Below, in pieces: positions 36,530-46,800 of a stretch of 64,000 nucleotides of DNA (positions within the stretch are counted from its first letter, which is position 1; the number at the start of each line of letters is the position of its first letter). The position numbers and the translations under genes are program-made. The notes under the pieces are model-generated. The model ran no database searches and had not been told where the DNA came from. It saw only the letters and a list, made by a program, of their open reading frames with translations. Source of the stretch: G963676095 sp963676095 (GTDB lineage Bacteria; Bacteroidota; Bacteroidia; Bacteroidales; Prolixibacteraceae); the NCBI GenBank assembly GCA_963676095.1, contig OY781040.1, positions 5,332,001-5,396,000 of the forward strand, read 5' to 3'.

Positions 36530-38722
36530 TTACCATCCCGGGTTCTGCCAGTCATCTCCGGTAATTCCGATTATCTTATTTACATCATCCTGATTAACCG
36601 GGTATAACAGCCATTTGTCAGAATAGCAATTTCTGTCTTCAAATCTGAAACGGTTATAAGTCAAATTGTCCCCGTCTTTAGTAATCTCCATTCCCGTAAT
36701 AACCTTATCGGTTTCATCCAGTACCTTCCAGCGGCGAACGTCAAAGTAACGATGTCCTTCAAATGCAAATTCAATACGACGCTCATTCCGATATTTCCTT
36801 TGAAACTCATCTGTTGCCATTCCTGCCGGGAAATCCGGCATTCCGGCTCTTTTGCGTATTGCATTTACGGCATCACGGGCACTCATGGTTATGCCTGATC
36901 CCAGGGTAATTTCTTCATCCGGGCCATCTGACAGGTAAGCCGATTCTGCAAAATTCAGATATAGTTCAGTCAGGCGGAATACGCGGATAGACCCGTCGAG
37001 ATTCTTACTCAGTCCGGATTTCCAGTTGTTAAATTTTCTCAGGTAATAGCCGGTATGCGTATGGGTCCGGTTCGTCTGAGATATCTCTTCTGCTCCGCCC
37101 ACATAGGTTTCGAGGTTTTCAATAGTTCCTGAACTTTTTACTTCCACCCTGATATTTTTGATCTTCATGGAAACGCCGGATTTACCGCCTAAATCAAAAC
37201 GCATATTATTTTCCTGGTTTCCCCAGCTATAGGTTGTGACAGACTCAGTTATGTCGGCAGAATAAGTGCTCCATTCAGAAGAAGCAGAAACAGTCCCCGG
37301 ATGAACGGAACGGGCCGCAGAAATGGAAGGTCCGAAGAAAAGCTGAAGGTCAACATCTGCCGAACTGGTATACTCAAATTTAAAGGCCACAGAAGGAGGG
37401 GTATCCAAACCTGCACTCAATCCGGTCAAATAGACATAAGGATCTCCTCCGGTCGTCGTTACTTCATAAGTCCCGTCCGGGTCTGTTGTTACATCCATCT
37501 GGTGTGTGCTTGAGGTAAAAGAAAGGCTGTACGTATCGTCCCTTGCGCCATCTGCTTCCAACTTTTTTTTGGCCCCATTGTAATAAACCGAAGCATAAAA
37601 ACGAGGGTCACGGTCAACATAGGGATGTTCCGGATCATAACCTGAAGCCGGATTAATAATTGGCTGAAGATGATCGTCATCGCTATATCCCAGGATCGGT
37701 GCCTCTCCGTTTGCCATTTCATAACTGTCTACCAGCTCCTGAGCCGGACATGGCCCTGCTTTACTCATTCCGTTGGTTGTCGGAAGTCCTGCATTTTTCC
37801 AGACAGCCATTTGAGTACCGCACTGATAAATAGTTTCCTTGTCTACCGAACGTTCATCATCTGAACTGGTAATAAAGTATAGCGCATAGGAATTTTGTGC
37901 CGCATGCTCTACCGGTTCATCGCTGAACAATTCATAATCATGTGTCAGACACTGATATAGGGCTTCCCTGTTCACATTGGTTGCATCCGCCCAGGTATAG
38001 GTGCCATCGGTCCATAGAGGACTGGCTGCATAAGTAACAGCCTCCGACATGATGGCATAAGGAATAGCCCTTGTCATCATCCCGAATTGATTATCATATA
38101 CTTCCCAGTGAAACCCATCTTCAGTAGCCGGTGCTGCTAATGCTGAATCACAGTCTGCAATGATGAATTTCACGACCTCTGCGAAACCGGACTTTTTATC
38201 CTGCGAAAAATCATAATCCGTTCCCATTGGTTTATCAAAAACAGGGACACTTCCGTACCGTTTAATCAGTTGCAGATAATATAAGGCCCTCAGGGTGTGT
38301 GCCTGCGCAGCCCATCCTTGTTTTTCTTCTTCTGTAGCATAGGCTGTTGCAGTCCATATATTAGCAAGGAAAACGTTACATTTTCGGATTCCTTCATATA
38401 AAGAAGTCCATGGACTGCCGTCAACGGAGTAAGAAGGGAAGGTTGTGGCCGTTACGGCACCATCATACCAGGCCCTGTATTTGGAACCTGACGTATTATC
38501 GTCGGCATCTTCAGCTTCATCACAAACGGAAGAACGGTCCATATACGGAGCGGGACAGTATCCGTAACAGGAATTCAGATAGCCCATGGTCCTATAGCGA
38601 TCCGAAAAAACCTGGTCCATGGTGATACGCCCATCAGGGTCCACATCCAGTTTATCGTCGCAGGAATAAAAATAACCACCTGTGGAAATGATCAATAAAA
38701 GATAAAAAATATATTTTTTCAT
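36530..38722 (-). CDS. SusD-family lipoprotein with an inserted carbohydrate-binding-like domain
   Basis: At 730 residues this is over 100 residues longer than the other SusD proteins here (562-626). Lipid Cys 21 (YFYSCDDKLDVDPDG) and the usual SusD core are present: LRALYYLQLIKRYGSVPVF, DRDPRFYASVYYNGAKKK, then TGYYLRKFNNW, LTELYLNFAESAYL and KYRNERRIEFAFEGHRYFDVRRW. Between DPRFYASVYYNG and TGYYLRKF, at about residues 395-530 (DNA 37133-37540), lies an extra beta-rich module. It has DPYVYLTGLSAGLD, VAFKFEYTSSADVDLQLFF, SEWSTYSADITES and NNMRFDLGGKSGVSMKIKNI. This resembles CBM4/CBM9-fold modules. The adjacent paralogue at 41915 has only about 40 residues there. Both end in WQNPGW. The gene partners with the SusC at 38760. 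Confidence 0.9.
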   Translation of the reverse strand: MKKYIFYLLLIISTGGYFYSCDDKLDVDPDGRITMDQVFSDRYRTMGYLNSCYGYCPAPYMDRSSVCDEAEDADDNTSGSKYRAWYDGAVTATTFPSYSVDGSPWTSLYEGIRKCNVFLANIWTATAYATEEEKQGWAAQAHTLRALYYLQLIKRYGSVPVFDKPMGTDYDFSQDKKSGFAEVVKFIIADCDSALAAPATEDGFHWEVYDNQFGMMTRAIPYAIMSEAVTYAASPLWTDGTYTWADATNVNREALYQCLTHDYELFSDEPVEHAAQNSYALYFITSSDDERSVDKETIYQCGTQMAVWKNAGLPTTNGMSKAGPCPAQELVDSYEMANGEAPILGYSDDDHLQPIINPASGYDPEHPYVDRDPRFYASVYYNGAKKKLEADGARDDTYSLSFTSSTHQMDVTTDPDGTYEVTTTGGDPYVYLTGLSAGLDTPPSVAFKFEYTSSADVDLQLFFGPSISAARSVHPGTVSASSEWSTYSADITESVTTYSWGNQENNMRFDLGGKSGVSMKIKNIRVEVKSSGTIENLETYVGGAEEISQTNRTHTHTGYYLRKFNNWKSGLSKNLDGSIRVFRLTELYLNFAESAYLSDGPDEEITLGSGITMSARDAVNAIRKRAGMPDFPAGMATDEFQRKYRNERRIEFAFEGHRYFDVRRWKVLDETDKVITGMEITKDGDNLTYNRFRFEDRNCYSDKWLLYPVNQDDVNKIIGITGDDWQNPGW

Positions 38723-38759
38723 ACTGTCTGTTATTTCAATGTTAAAAATGGTCAGTTCA

Positions 38760-41700
38760 TCAGAATCGAATGCTCACTCCTGCATTATAAACCCGATAAA
38801 CAGGAATGGCATCGTAACTCTCTGCTTCCGGCCCGAAATCATTTGATTTCATTTTGTCCCATGTCAGCAAATTCTGTCCGCTCAGAATAAAACGGACTTC
38901 GCTTGCCGATAGTGATTTATATATGCGTTTAGGTAGGGTATAGCTTATTTCGACATTTTTGAGGCGTAAGTAAGCCCTGTTGTATTCATAATAGTCGTTT
39001 GATTCATGACTTACTGATTTTGTCAGCGACAGGGCAGGAGCCGTAATTTTTTCTCCATTGCTGTAACGTTCTTCTGTCCAGGCATTTTTGTGCAAAGATC
39101 CGAAAACGCCGTCATAACTGGTTTCGTAAACACCTATTCCACTATAAACAGAAGACCACTGGCCTACACCCTGGAAGAGGAAACTGAAATCAAATGACTT
39201 ATAGGTAAACCCTCCGGAAAATCCGTAATAGTAACGCGGAATGGAACCTTTTCCGATTGGCGCCTGGTCTTTCTCATCAATGGTCTGGTCATTGTTCAGG
39301 TCCTGATATTTCAGGTCACCCACCCTGGGGGTACCGAATGAATAGGTGAGCCCGCTGTTATCTATTTCACTCTGGCTGTTAAAGAATCCGTTTCCATTGC
39401 CGTAATCGACCAAATATCCCCACGATTGTCCGTACGAATATCCTTCCGCTCTTTTCCTGTAGGCATAATCTTCAGACTTCACTGCTTCCAGGGACCTAAG
39501 CTCTTTATTTTTAGCGTACATAAGGAACCCGCCCAAATTGGCCGTAAGATTCCGGGTAATTGATTTTTTCCAGGAAGCGGAGATTTCGCAGCCTTTATTT
39601 TCAAAAGCACCGGAATTGGTCACCGGATAATTTTCAAGAGGGATTCCCTGATAGGAAGGAATATAGGCGGAAGGAGTCAAAACCATATTTCCCAGGTGTT
39701 CCTTAAACAAATCCACACTCAAGGATAACTGCCGGAACAAGCCGAGATCAATTCCGTAGTTTTGTTTTTTGACAATTTCTGCCTCGTAATTTGGGTTGCC
39801 TGTCTGATTTTCATCAATTATGAAACGTAAATCTCCGATTGGTCCGCCGCTATTAAAAGTTACATTATCCAAATAGATGAAACGTCCTTTATTGTCCTGG
39901 TCATTGGCAGTCTTTCCATACGAAGCCCTTACCTTTAAGTAATCTATTCCCCTGATTTCCTTCATAAAATCTTCCTTCGAAATGACCCAGGCCCCGGATA
40001 CAGCGGGAGTCAGTGTATAGCGGTGACTTCTGGCATATTGTCCTGAGCCGGAATAACCGGCATCCAGTTTCAGCAAATACTTCCGGGCATATCCATAGGT
40101 AGCTTCCACACCGGAACTAAACCGGTTATAAGGAAGATTTTCAGGAGAACCGGTATCTACTTTAGACAAATTATCATAAAAGGCATAAGCCATTCCGGTT
40201 ACTTCATGAAGGCCAAAACTCCTTTCATAATTCATCATTCCCTGATAAGTCAGATGATAATAATAGCTGGACCCTTTAGAGTAAGAAAGTGTTGTATTCG
40301 TATTCGAGCCTTTCGTCACAAAAGCAAGCGTATCTAAGTCATCTGTTCTCACCCACCGTTCATAATCCTGTGTCGTATACAGACTGTTCACCGAATTTGT
40401 CTGATAGGCAATTACCCCTGACGCCTTTAGTCCCGGAGTTAAAAATTTCATATCCAGGTTTAATCCGAACTGGGCATAGATATTGGTAACCGTATGTCGC
40501 GTATATCCCGCACGGTTCAGCATTCCGTAGGTTGGATTACTGACCAAGCTGGTAGTAATAACCTGATTGCCTGAGATATCTCCGGTTTCCGGATCTACAG
40601 CCGTTGGGGTAACCGGTCCGTAAATAGTGGAAGGCATATAAAATATACTTGAATACAGTGCCTGAGAGAAAGTCCCATTACCCGGGACCCGTTCGCGTTT
40701 AATATTTCCGCTTAAATGTAAGTAAGCTCCCAGGTAATCATTGATTTTAGACTCTACATTCGAACGGAAGTTAATCCACGTAAAATTGGGTTTCGTATCA
40801 TATTCTGACTGATCCGTTTTAAACTGGCTTCCCTGGTGCATCGTATTAATGTTGGTAAAATACCGGACTTTTTCGTTTCCGCCGGATAAATCAATTCCGA
40901 CCCGCTGCATTTGGGCAAATTCCTTAAGAAACAGATTATACCAGTTTGTATTCGGGTATAAATTACGGTCATTTCCCGATCTGTATTTTCCGATTTGATC
41001 ATCCGAGAAAAAATAATTCTGTCCTTTCCCATCGTTACGGGCTGCTTCATTTCTTAATTGTGCATATTCTGCTGAATTAATAAAAGCGGGCTTCGTGGTC
41101 ATCTGCTGCAACGATTCATCTATACGAACATTTACCTTTAATTTTCCCGGAGTACCCCGTTTGGTTGTAATCACGACAACGCCGTTGGCCCCCTGAATTC
41201 CATACAAAGCTTCGGTGGAAGCATCTTTCAGCAGCGTGACAGATTCGATTTCTTCAGGAGAGATATATTCGAGCGATTGATTGCTTTTATAAGAGCAAAC
41301 AATACCATCAATAATAACGAGGGGACCATTTGCCCGGTTTGCACAAACACCCCTTACAAATAAGTCCGTACTGGCCCTGGACAGTTCCGACGCGGTTTCG
41401 TGTGTAAACAAACCAGGTAAACGTCCTTCAAAAGTCATTGCCAGATTGGCTACCGGCGATTTCTTTAATTCTTCCCCGGCAACAGTAGATACAGCTCCTG
41501 AAAGTTCTCCCCGGCGCTGGGAAGAATACCCTAACCGGATCAGTTCATTCAGATTGTTCTCATCTGTATCAAGTGTCACATTTACAGGTTGGTCTGCATT
41601 AAGAATTTTAACCTTTTTATCCTGATATCCAATGCAGGAAAAAATAAGAGAGGAAACGTCATCCTGAGCCATTAAGGCATACTGTCCATCGCTCCCGGTC

Positions 41701-41879
41701 ATGGTACGGTTTTCTTCATCCGGTGCGTATACTACTACATTTATTAAAGGCTTCCCGTATTCATCACGGACCACTCCCTTTAGTATTTTGGTTGTTTGTG
41801 CTTCCAGCCTTACTCCTCCAAATACAGGAACCAGTAACGCCAGCAGTATAATTATCCTGATCGTTATTTTATATTTCAT
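38760..41879 (-). CDS. SusC-family TonB-dependent receptor lacking an STN domain (second pair of PUL 3)
   Basis: I start at 41879 (MKYKITIRIIILLALLVPVFG, a clean signal peptide; 1039 residues). The frame is open up to 41921, but that would overlap the preceding susD stop. A carboxypeptidase-regulatory-like domain (KILKGVVRDEYGKPLINVVVY) leads into NELIRLGYSSQRRGELSGAV, where most SusC proteins have DEVVVVGYG, so this segment is atypical. The plug (NGPLVIIDGIVC, ESVTLLKDASTEALYGIQGANG) and barrel (ending GVSIRF) look intact. With no STN domain, the pair probably relies on the upstream SusC of the same operon for signalling. It is co-transcribed between two susD genes. Confidence 0.93.
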   Translation of the reverse strand: MKYKITIRIIILLALLVPVFGGVRLEAQTTKILKGVVRDEYGKPLINVVVYAPDEENRTMTGSDGQYALMAQDDVSSLIFSCIGYQDKKVKILNADQPVNVTLDTDENNLNELIRLGYSSQRRGELSGAVSTVAGEELKKSPVANLAMTFEGRLPGLFTHETASELSRASTDLFVRGVCANRANGPLVIIDGIVCSYKSNQSLEYISPEEIESVTLLKDASTEALYGIQGANGVVVITTKRGTPGKLKVNVRIDESLQQMTTKPAFINSAEYAQLRNEAARNDGKGQNYFFSDDQIGKYRSGNDRNLYPNTNWYNLFLKEFAQMQRVGIDLSGGNEKVRYFTNINTMHQGSQFKTDQSEYDTKPNFTWINFRSNVESKINDYLGAYLHLSGNIKRERVPGNGTFSQALYSSIFYMPSTIYGPVTPTAVDPETGDISGNQVITTSLVSNPTYGMLNRAGYTRHTVTNIYAQFGLNLDMKFLTPGLKASGVIAYQTNSVNSLYTTQDYERWVRTDDLDTLAFVTKGSNTNTTLSYSKGSSYYYHLTYQGMMNYERSFGLHEVTGMAYAFYDNLSKVDTGSPENLPYNRFSSGVEATYGYARKYLLKLDAGYSGSGQYARSHRYTLTPAVSGAWVISKEDFMKEIRGIDYLKVRASYGKTANDQDNKGRFIYLDNVTFNSGGPIGDLRFIIDENQTGNPNYEAEIVKKQNYGIDLGLFRQLSLSVDLFKEHLGNMVLTPSAYIPSYQGIPLENYPVTNSGAFENKGCEISASWKKSITRNLTANLGGFLMYAKNKELRSLEAVKSEDYAYRKRAEGYSYGQSWGYLVDYGNGNGFFNSQSEIDNSGLTYSFGTPRVGDLKYQDLNNDQTIDEKDQAPIGKGSIPRYYYGFSGGFTYKSFDFSFLFQGVGQWSSVYSGIGVYETSYDGVFGSLHKNAWTEERYSNGEKITAPALSLTKSVSHESNDYYEYNRAYLRLKNVEISYTLPKRIYKSLSASEVRFILSGQNLLTWDKMKSNDFGPEAESYDAIPVYRVYNAGVSIRF

Positions 41880-41914
41880 ATTTATCTTCTTTAAAAAATC
41901 CATTTTTATACCTC

Positions 41915-43795
41915 TTACCATCCGGGATTCTGCCAGCTTTCACCAAAAATTTCTTTTGTCCGGTTGGCTTCATTCAGAGAGATCGGACATTTCAAGTATT
42001 TGTTTGTATAGCATTTTCGTTCGGTAGACCTGACAGTACGGCGCGTATAAGTAAAGCTACCATTGCTATTTCTTATGATATCCATCGCAGTAATCCATCT
42101 GTCTGTTTTTGACAGATCTCCGTCCGGATCTGACCAACGCCGGACATCAAAATAGCGGGATTCTTCCATTGCCAGTTCGACCTGGCGTTCATGACGTACC
42201 CTCAGGATCATATTTTTTTGAGATAAACCAGTTGGCAGGCCTGGCATATCTACCCGCTCACGTATTTTATCCACGGCATCCCTGGCCTCGTCCAGATGAT
42301 TGGCCCCGGCTGCCGCTTCTGCAAAATTCAAATAAACTTCACCTAAGCGGAACATCCTAAATTGAGCCCCTGCGACACTGTTGTCATCTCCTGAAAACGG
42401 GTGCAAAAATTTTCGTTCATAATAACCGGTACGCGTTTGATACCTCGATAACCGGTCGATCCCTGTTTCAGGTTCTCCATCCCAAGTCGCAATAATACGG
42501 ACCCGGCTGCCCTTGGAAGCCGGATAATTTTCGATACATGCTGCCGGTTCATCAAAATTCCAATAAGCTTTTCGTTTAGATCCGTTGTAATAAATATCTG
42601 CATAAAAGCGGGGATCCCTGTTTTCATAAGGATGTTGAGGGTCATACGTAGTATTACCTGGATTGTAATTTGGTTCCAGATGTTTTTCGTCCAGGTAGGG
42701 ATTGGCTAAATCCAGGATTGGTTGTCCGTCAGTCGTTTCAAAAGCATCGACCAATTCCTGAGAAGGACATGTCCCCGTTTTATATTGATTTTGGCATCCG
42801 ACCCCGTCAACAAGCCATACCTGTCCTTGAGATGCTTTACTTTGATAGAGCGTTTCTTTATCAACCGGATCAGATGTGTATGCCATTGCATTCGTAAAGT
42901 ATTCATTGTATAATGCGGCATATGTATTGGGGAGAAAGGCATTTGCCGATTCATAGGTTTGCGGATAATTTATTTTGGAATACAGTTCATATCCCTGATC
43001 CAGGAGATCCTGCAACACTGCTTTATTAACCGTATAAGCTTCTTCCCAATGATCTTCTCCATCATTATAAAGCGGGCTGGCTGCATAAAGGATCATTCTC
43101 GATTTAATGCCTTCAGCCATGGCCTTGTTTACCCTTCCCTCTTCCGTGGGATGCCACGGAAGTTCCGAGGTTGCCAGGGCAAAATCACAATCTTCAATAA
43201 TAAATTTAACAACGTCATAATAACTTGACCTTGTTACTTCGGAAAAATCGCCGGCATAATCGTAAGGTTCACGTTCAATAGGCAACGCCATACCGAACCA
43301 CCTTAATAATTCAGAATAATAATAAGCACGAAGGAGATGGGCCTCTGCCTTCCAGCGGTTCCGGTCACTTTCTTCAGTTACTTTTGCATCATCTATTCGA
43401 CTAAGAAAAACGCAACACATCCGGATCGAATTCCAGTAACGGTCCCAGTAATTCCCATTCCCGGAATCTGAGCTCACATCGATGATCGGATAATCACTGG
43501 CAGATGCATCTCCGTTATACATTCTTCCGGATATGAGCCCTGATTCTGCTTCAGCATCTGCATCCCAGGCCTCATCACTCCATTCCACAGGGCCACGGGA
43601 CCAGAAATAGTACCGGTTCCCTTTTGTCGGCATATTCTCGTAGCAACTATTTAAATAGGCTCCTACCTTGTCATTATCAGCAAATATGTCATCTTCCGAG
43701 ATCCGGCCATCCGGAGCTACATCCAGAGCATCGGAACAGGCAACCTGCAATAAAATTAGAATTGCAAAAAATATATAAGTGTATCTTCTTTTCAT
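41915..43795 (-). CDS. SusD/RagB-family lipoprotein (first pair of PUL 3)
   Basis: This 626-residue protein has lipid Cys 20 (LQVACSDALDVAPDGRISEDD). Family blocks: EAHLLRAYYYSELLRWFG, ENRDPRFYADIYYNGSKRK, RMFRLGEVYLNFAEAAAG and RVRHERQVELAMEESRYFDVRRW. It ends SWQNPGW, as does the SusD at 36530, and the two share the overall pattern including the DPxHPYxNRDPRF region. They are probably paralogues from duplication of a susCD unit. It follows its SusC by 19 bp. Confidence 0.94.
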   Translation of the reverse strand: MKRRYTYIFFAILILLQVACSDALDVAPDGRISEDDIFADNDKVGAYLNSCYENMPTKGNRYYFWSRGPVEWSDEAWDADAEAESGLISGRMYNGDASASDYPIIDVSSDSGNGNYWDRYWNSIRMCCVFLSRIDDAKVTEESDRNRWKAEAHLLRAYYYSELLRWFGMALPIEREPYDYAGDFSEVTRSSYYDVVKFIIEDCDFALATSELPWHPTEEGRVNKAMAEGIKSRMILYAASPLYNDGEDHWEEAYTVNKAVLQDLLDQGYELYSKINYPQTYESANAFLPNTYAALYNEYFTNAMAYTSDPVDKETLYQSKASQGQVWLVDGVGCQNQYKTGTCPSQELVDAFETTDGQPILDLANPYLDEKHLEPNYNPGNTTYDPQHPYENRDPRFYADIYYNGSKRKAYWNFDEPAACIENYPASKGSRVRIIATWDGEPETGIDRLSRYQTRTGYYERKFLHPFSGDDNSVAGAQFRMFRLGEVYLNFAEAAAGANHLDEARDAVDKIRERVDMPGLPTGLSQKNMILRVRHERQVELAMEESRYFDVRRWSDPDGDLSKTDRWITAMDIIRNSNGSFTYTRRTVRSTERKCYTNKYLKCPISLNEANRTKEIFGESWQNPGW

Positions 43796-43814
43796 ATCTT
43801 CAGTTATTTATGAA

Positions 43815-46800
43815 TTAGAAATTAACATTGGCGCCGAAATTGACCATTCGTGTTACCGGATAACCAATCGGATCACTATTTTCCGGATCTAATCCTCCGA
43901 TTCTCTGGTGATCCCACACGTACAGATTATGACCACTTAAGTATATTCTCAGGTCATGGATTCCCAGGCCCGACAGGCATGCATTATTTTTCAACGTATA
44001 GCCTAACTCGATATTTTTAAGTCGTGTAAAGGCACGGTTCATAATGAAGAAATCGTTTTCTATATGATTTGTAGTGCTGTGCGTACTCAGAGCCGGATAG
44101 GTAATTTTTTCCTTATTCAGGTACCGGTCCAGTGTCCATGCATGGCGGTGGTAGTCAAAATAAGTACCTTCTTTTATATTTTCGTAGATTCCCTGGCTCG
44201 ACCTCATACTGTAATACTGGCCTACTCCCTGGAAAAAGACAGAGAAGTCGAAAGCTTTCCAATTTACCCTTAGCGTTACACCGTAATTTATCCGGGGAAT
44301 GGAAGGCTTTCCGACAGGGACCTGGTCTTTATCGTTTATGATGCCGTCTTTATTCATATCGATATATTTGAAATCGCCTGCACGCGGAGTACCAAAATCG
44401 TAAGTCAAACCGCTTGCCTGGATTTCATCTTCCGAAATCCAATAGCCACGATGATCCTTCCAGTCAATTTTATATCCCCAGGGCTGACTCAGTGAAAATC
44501 CTTCAGTACGTGTCTGATAAACATAGGTGTCATCTCTTTTTACTTCGTCATCATTCTTTACCGTATTGTGGTTATAGCTCCAGTTCCCCCTGACGATGAA
44601 AGACAGGTCTTTTCTGACTGTCTTCGTATAATTCAGTTCAATTTCATAACCGTGATTATCCACAACGCCCATATTCTGCAAGGGAACCCTGGACAGATAC
44701 ACTCCCTGAAAAGTAGGTACTGTATGACGGGTAATCAAAATATGGGTCCGATGTTCCTTAAAATAATCAAAGGAGCCGTTTAAATTCCTGGATAATTGAA
44801 AATCAAGTCCGACATTCCGTTTCCATGCGCTTTCCCAGGTCAGTTTTTTATTTCCGCGGATTCCTTCATATACTTCTTTTCCTTTTCCCAGGCTGGAAAG
44901 GGATCCTGACACAATTTGCGTATCATCCAGGTACAAGAACCGGTTGCTTCCCATTTGATCATTGCCTACTTTCCCGTAAGATGCCCTTAATTTTAAATAA
45001 GTAAGGACCGCATTGTCTTTCAGGAACTTTTCATTACTAACAACCCATCCTCCGGAAAAGGCCGGGAAGAAACCAAACCGTTTAGACGGCGCAAACTGTT
45101 CAGATCCATTGTATCCCATATCGAATTCGCCAAAATAGCGGTCATCGTAATTATAGGTAAAACGGCCCGAAAGCCCGATTACATTATGAGGGATCTCTCC
45201 TCCGTGATCCCAGAAGTCCCGTTGTGCCAGCAGCATTCCGCCAACATCATGCTTGCTGAATTTCCGGCTGTAGTTTACAGATCCCTGTAAATTAATATCA
45301 TACTGCGTATTTGCCGATTTAGTAACTGAAAGAAGATCTTCTGTATCACGGCCGACAGAATAACTCAGCTCATCAGTATCATAATTGACATTCGCAATGT
45401 AAAGCCGTTCTGATTTGCCCCCTTCCAGAGTAGTTCCTGCATAGGAATCATAAGAAACCATCCCTTTTATCAGTAATCCTTTAGTTATCAATTTTCCCAG
45501 GTCCCAATTCAATCCGAAAGAAGAATTCAGGTTTGAACGGACATCCCGTCTGTATCCTCTACGGTTCATTACTTCAAAAGCAGAACGATCCAAATACACG
45601 GGATCAACAATCTGCCCGGGAGCGTAACCAAATCCGGCAATGGTAGTAGGTCCGGGAGTAATCGGCAAAATAGTCTTTGCCTGGTAAAACAGGTCCCGCA
45701 TCATCCAGCTATAGCTTTCACTATATAATGATCCCACATAGGGCATGTTTACCTTTTCAATGTAAGTTCCCAGATTCAACAAAGCGGAAAGTGAACTGGA
45801 AATTTTATAATCCAGATTCGCCCGAAAAGTCCACCGGTCCATTTTAGAAGAGGGGTCATAGCCCAATTGTGATTTAGGTTCAGTGTTCAGATTTCCTCCC
45901 TGGTGAAAGAAACTTGCATTCATGAAGTAATCCACTTTATCGGTGCCCCCGCTTAAATTTGCGCTCACCTTTGTCGAGGGAGTATTTTTTTTGATAAATT
46001 CCCGATAATAATTATGATCCGGATAGATGTATTTCAGCACTCTTGCCTTCTCTTCATAGTCGGGATCAGCCGGATCAAGATTTGCAAGCGGGTCCTTATA
46101 TTTGGCGATCACCTCGTCGCTGAATTCCGGAGATTCTCCATCATTGACAAAAGCTTCATTACGCAATTTCATATAATCCCAGGAATGCAGCCGTTCGGGT
46201 TCCTTGGTAAAAGACGTATAGCTTTGTTCAACATTGATCGATAAGTCTGACTTTCCCTGTTGTCCCCGTCTGGTGGTAATCAGGATCACCCCGTTTGCGC
46301 CGCGTACCCCGAACAGGGCTGTTGCAGAAGCATCCTTTAGGATAGATACAGCAGCTACCTCGTGAGCGTCCAGCGTACGGATGTTGTCACGGGGAACACC
46401 ATCGATCAGGATTAACGGACTTGTTCCGTTCAACGTAGAAGCCCCCCGTAAATAGATTGTGGCATCGTCCATTCCCGGCTGGCCCCCTCCTGTCTGAATC
46501 GATGTTAGCCCCGGTAATTTTCCGGCCAGCGCATTGTCCAGGCTCGCTGCCGAACTTTGTGTCAGCTCCTTGGTCTGGACAGAGGATACGGAACCGCTTA
46601 CGGAGATTTTCTTCTGGACACCGTATCCGACAACGATCACCTCCTCAATTCCTTCTGTTTTTTCTTCCATGGTGATATTCAGGCTTGCCTGTCCTGAATA
46701 TTTTATTTCCCTGCTTTTCATCCCTACAAACGAGAAAACCAAGACTGCGTTATCAGGGACTTTGTCGAGGAAGAAAATTCCGTCAGCGTCCGTTATCGTA

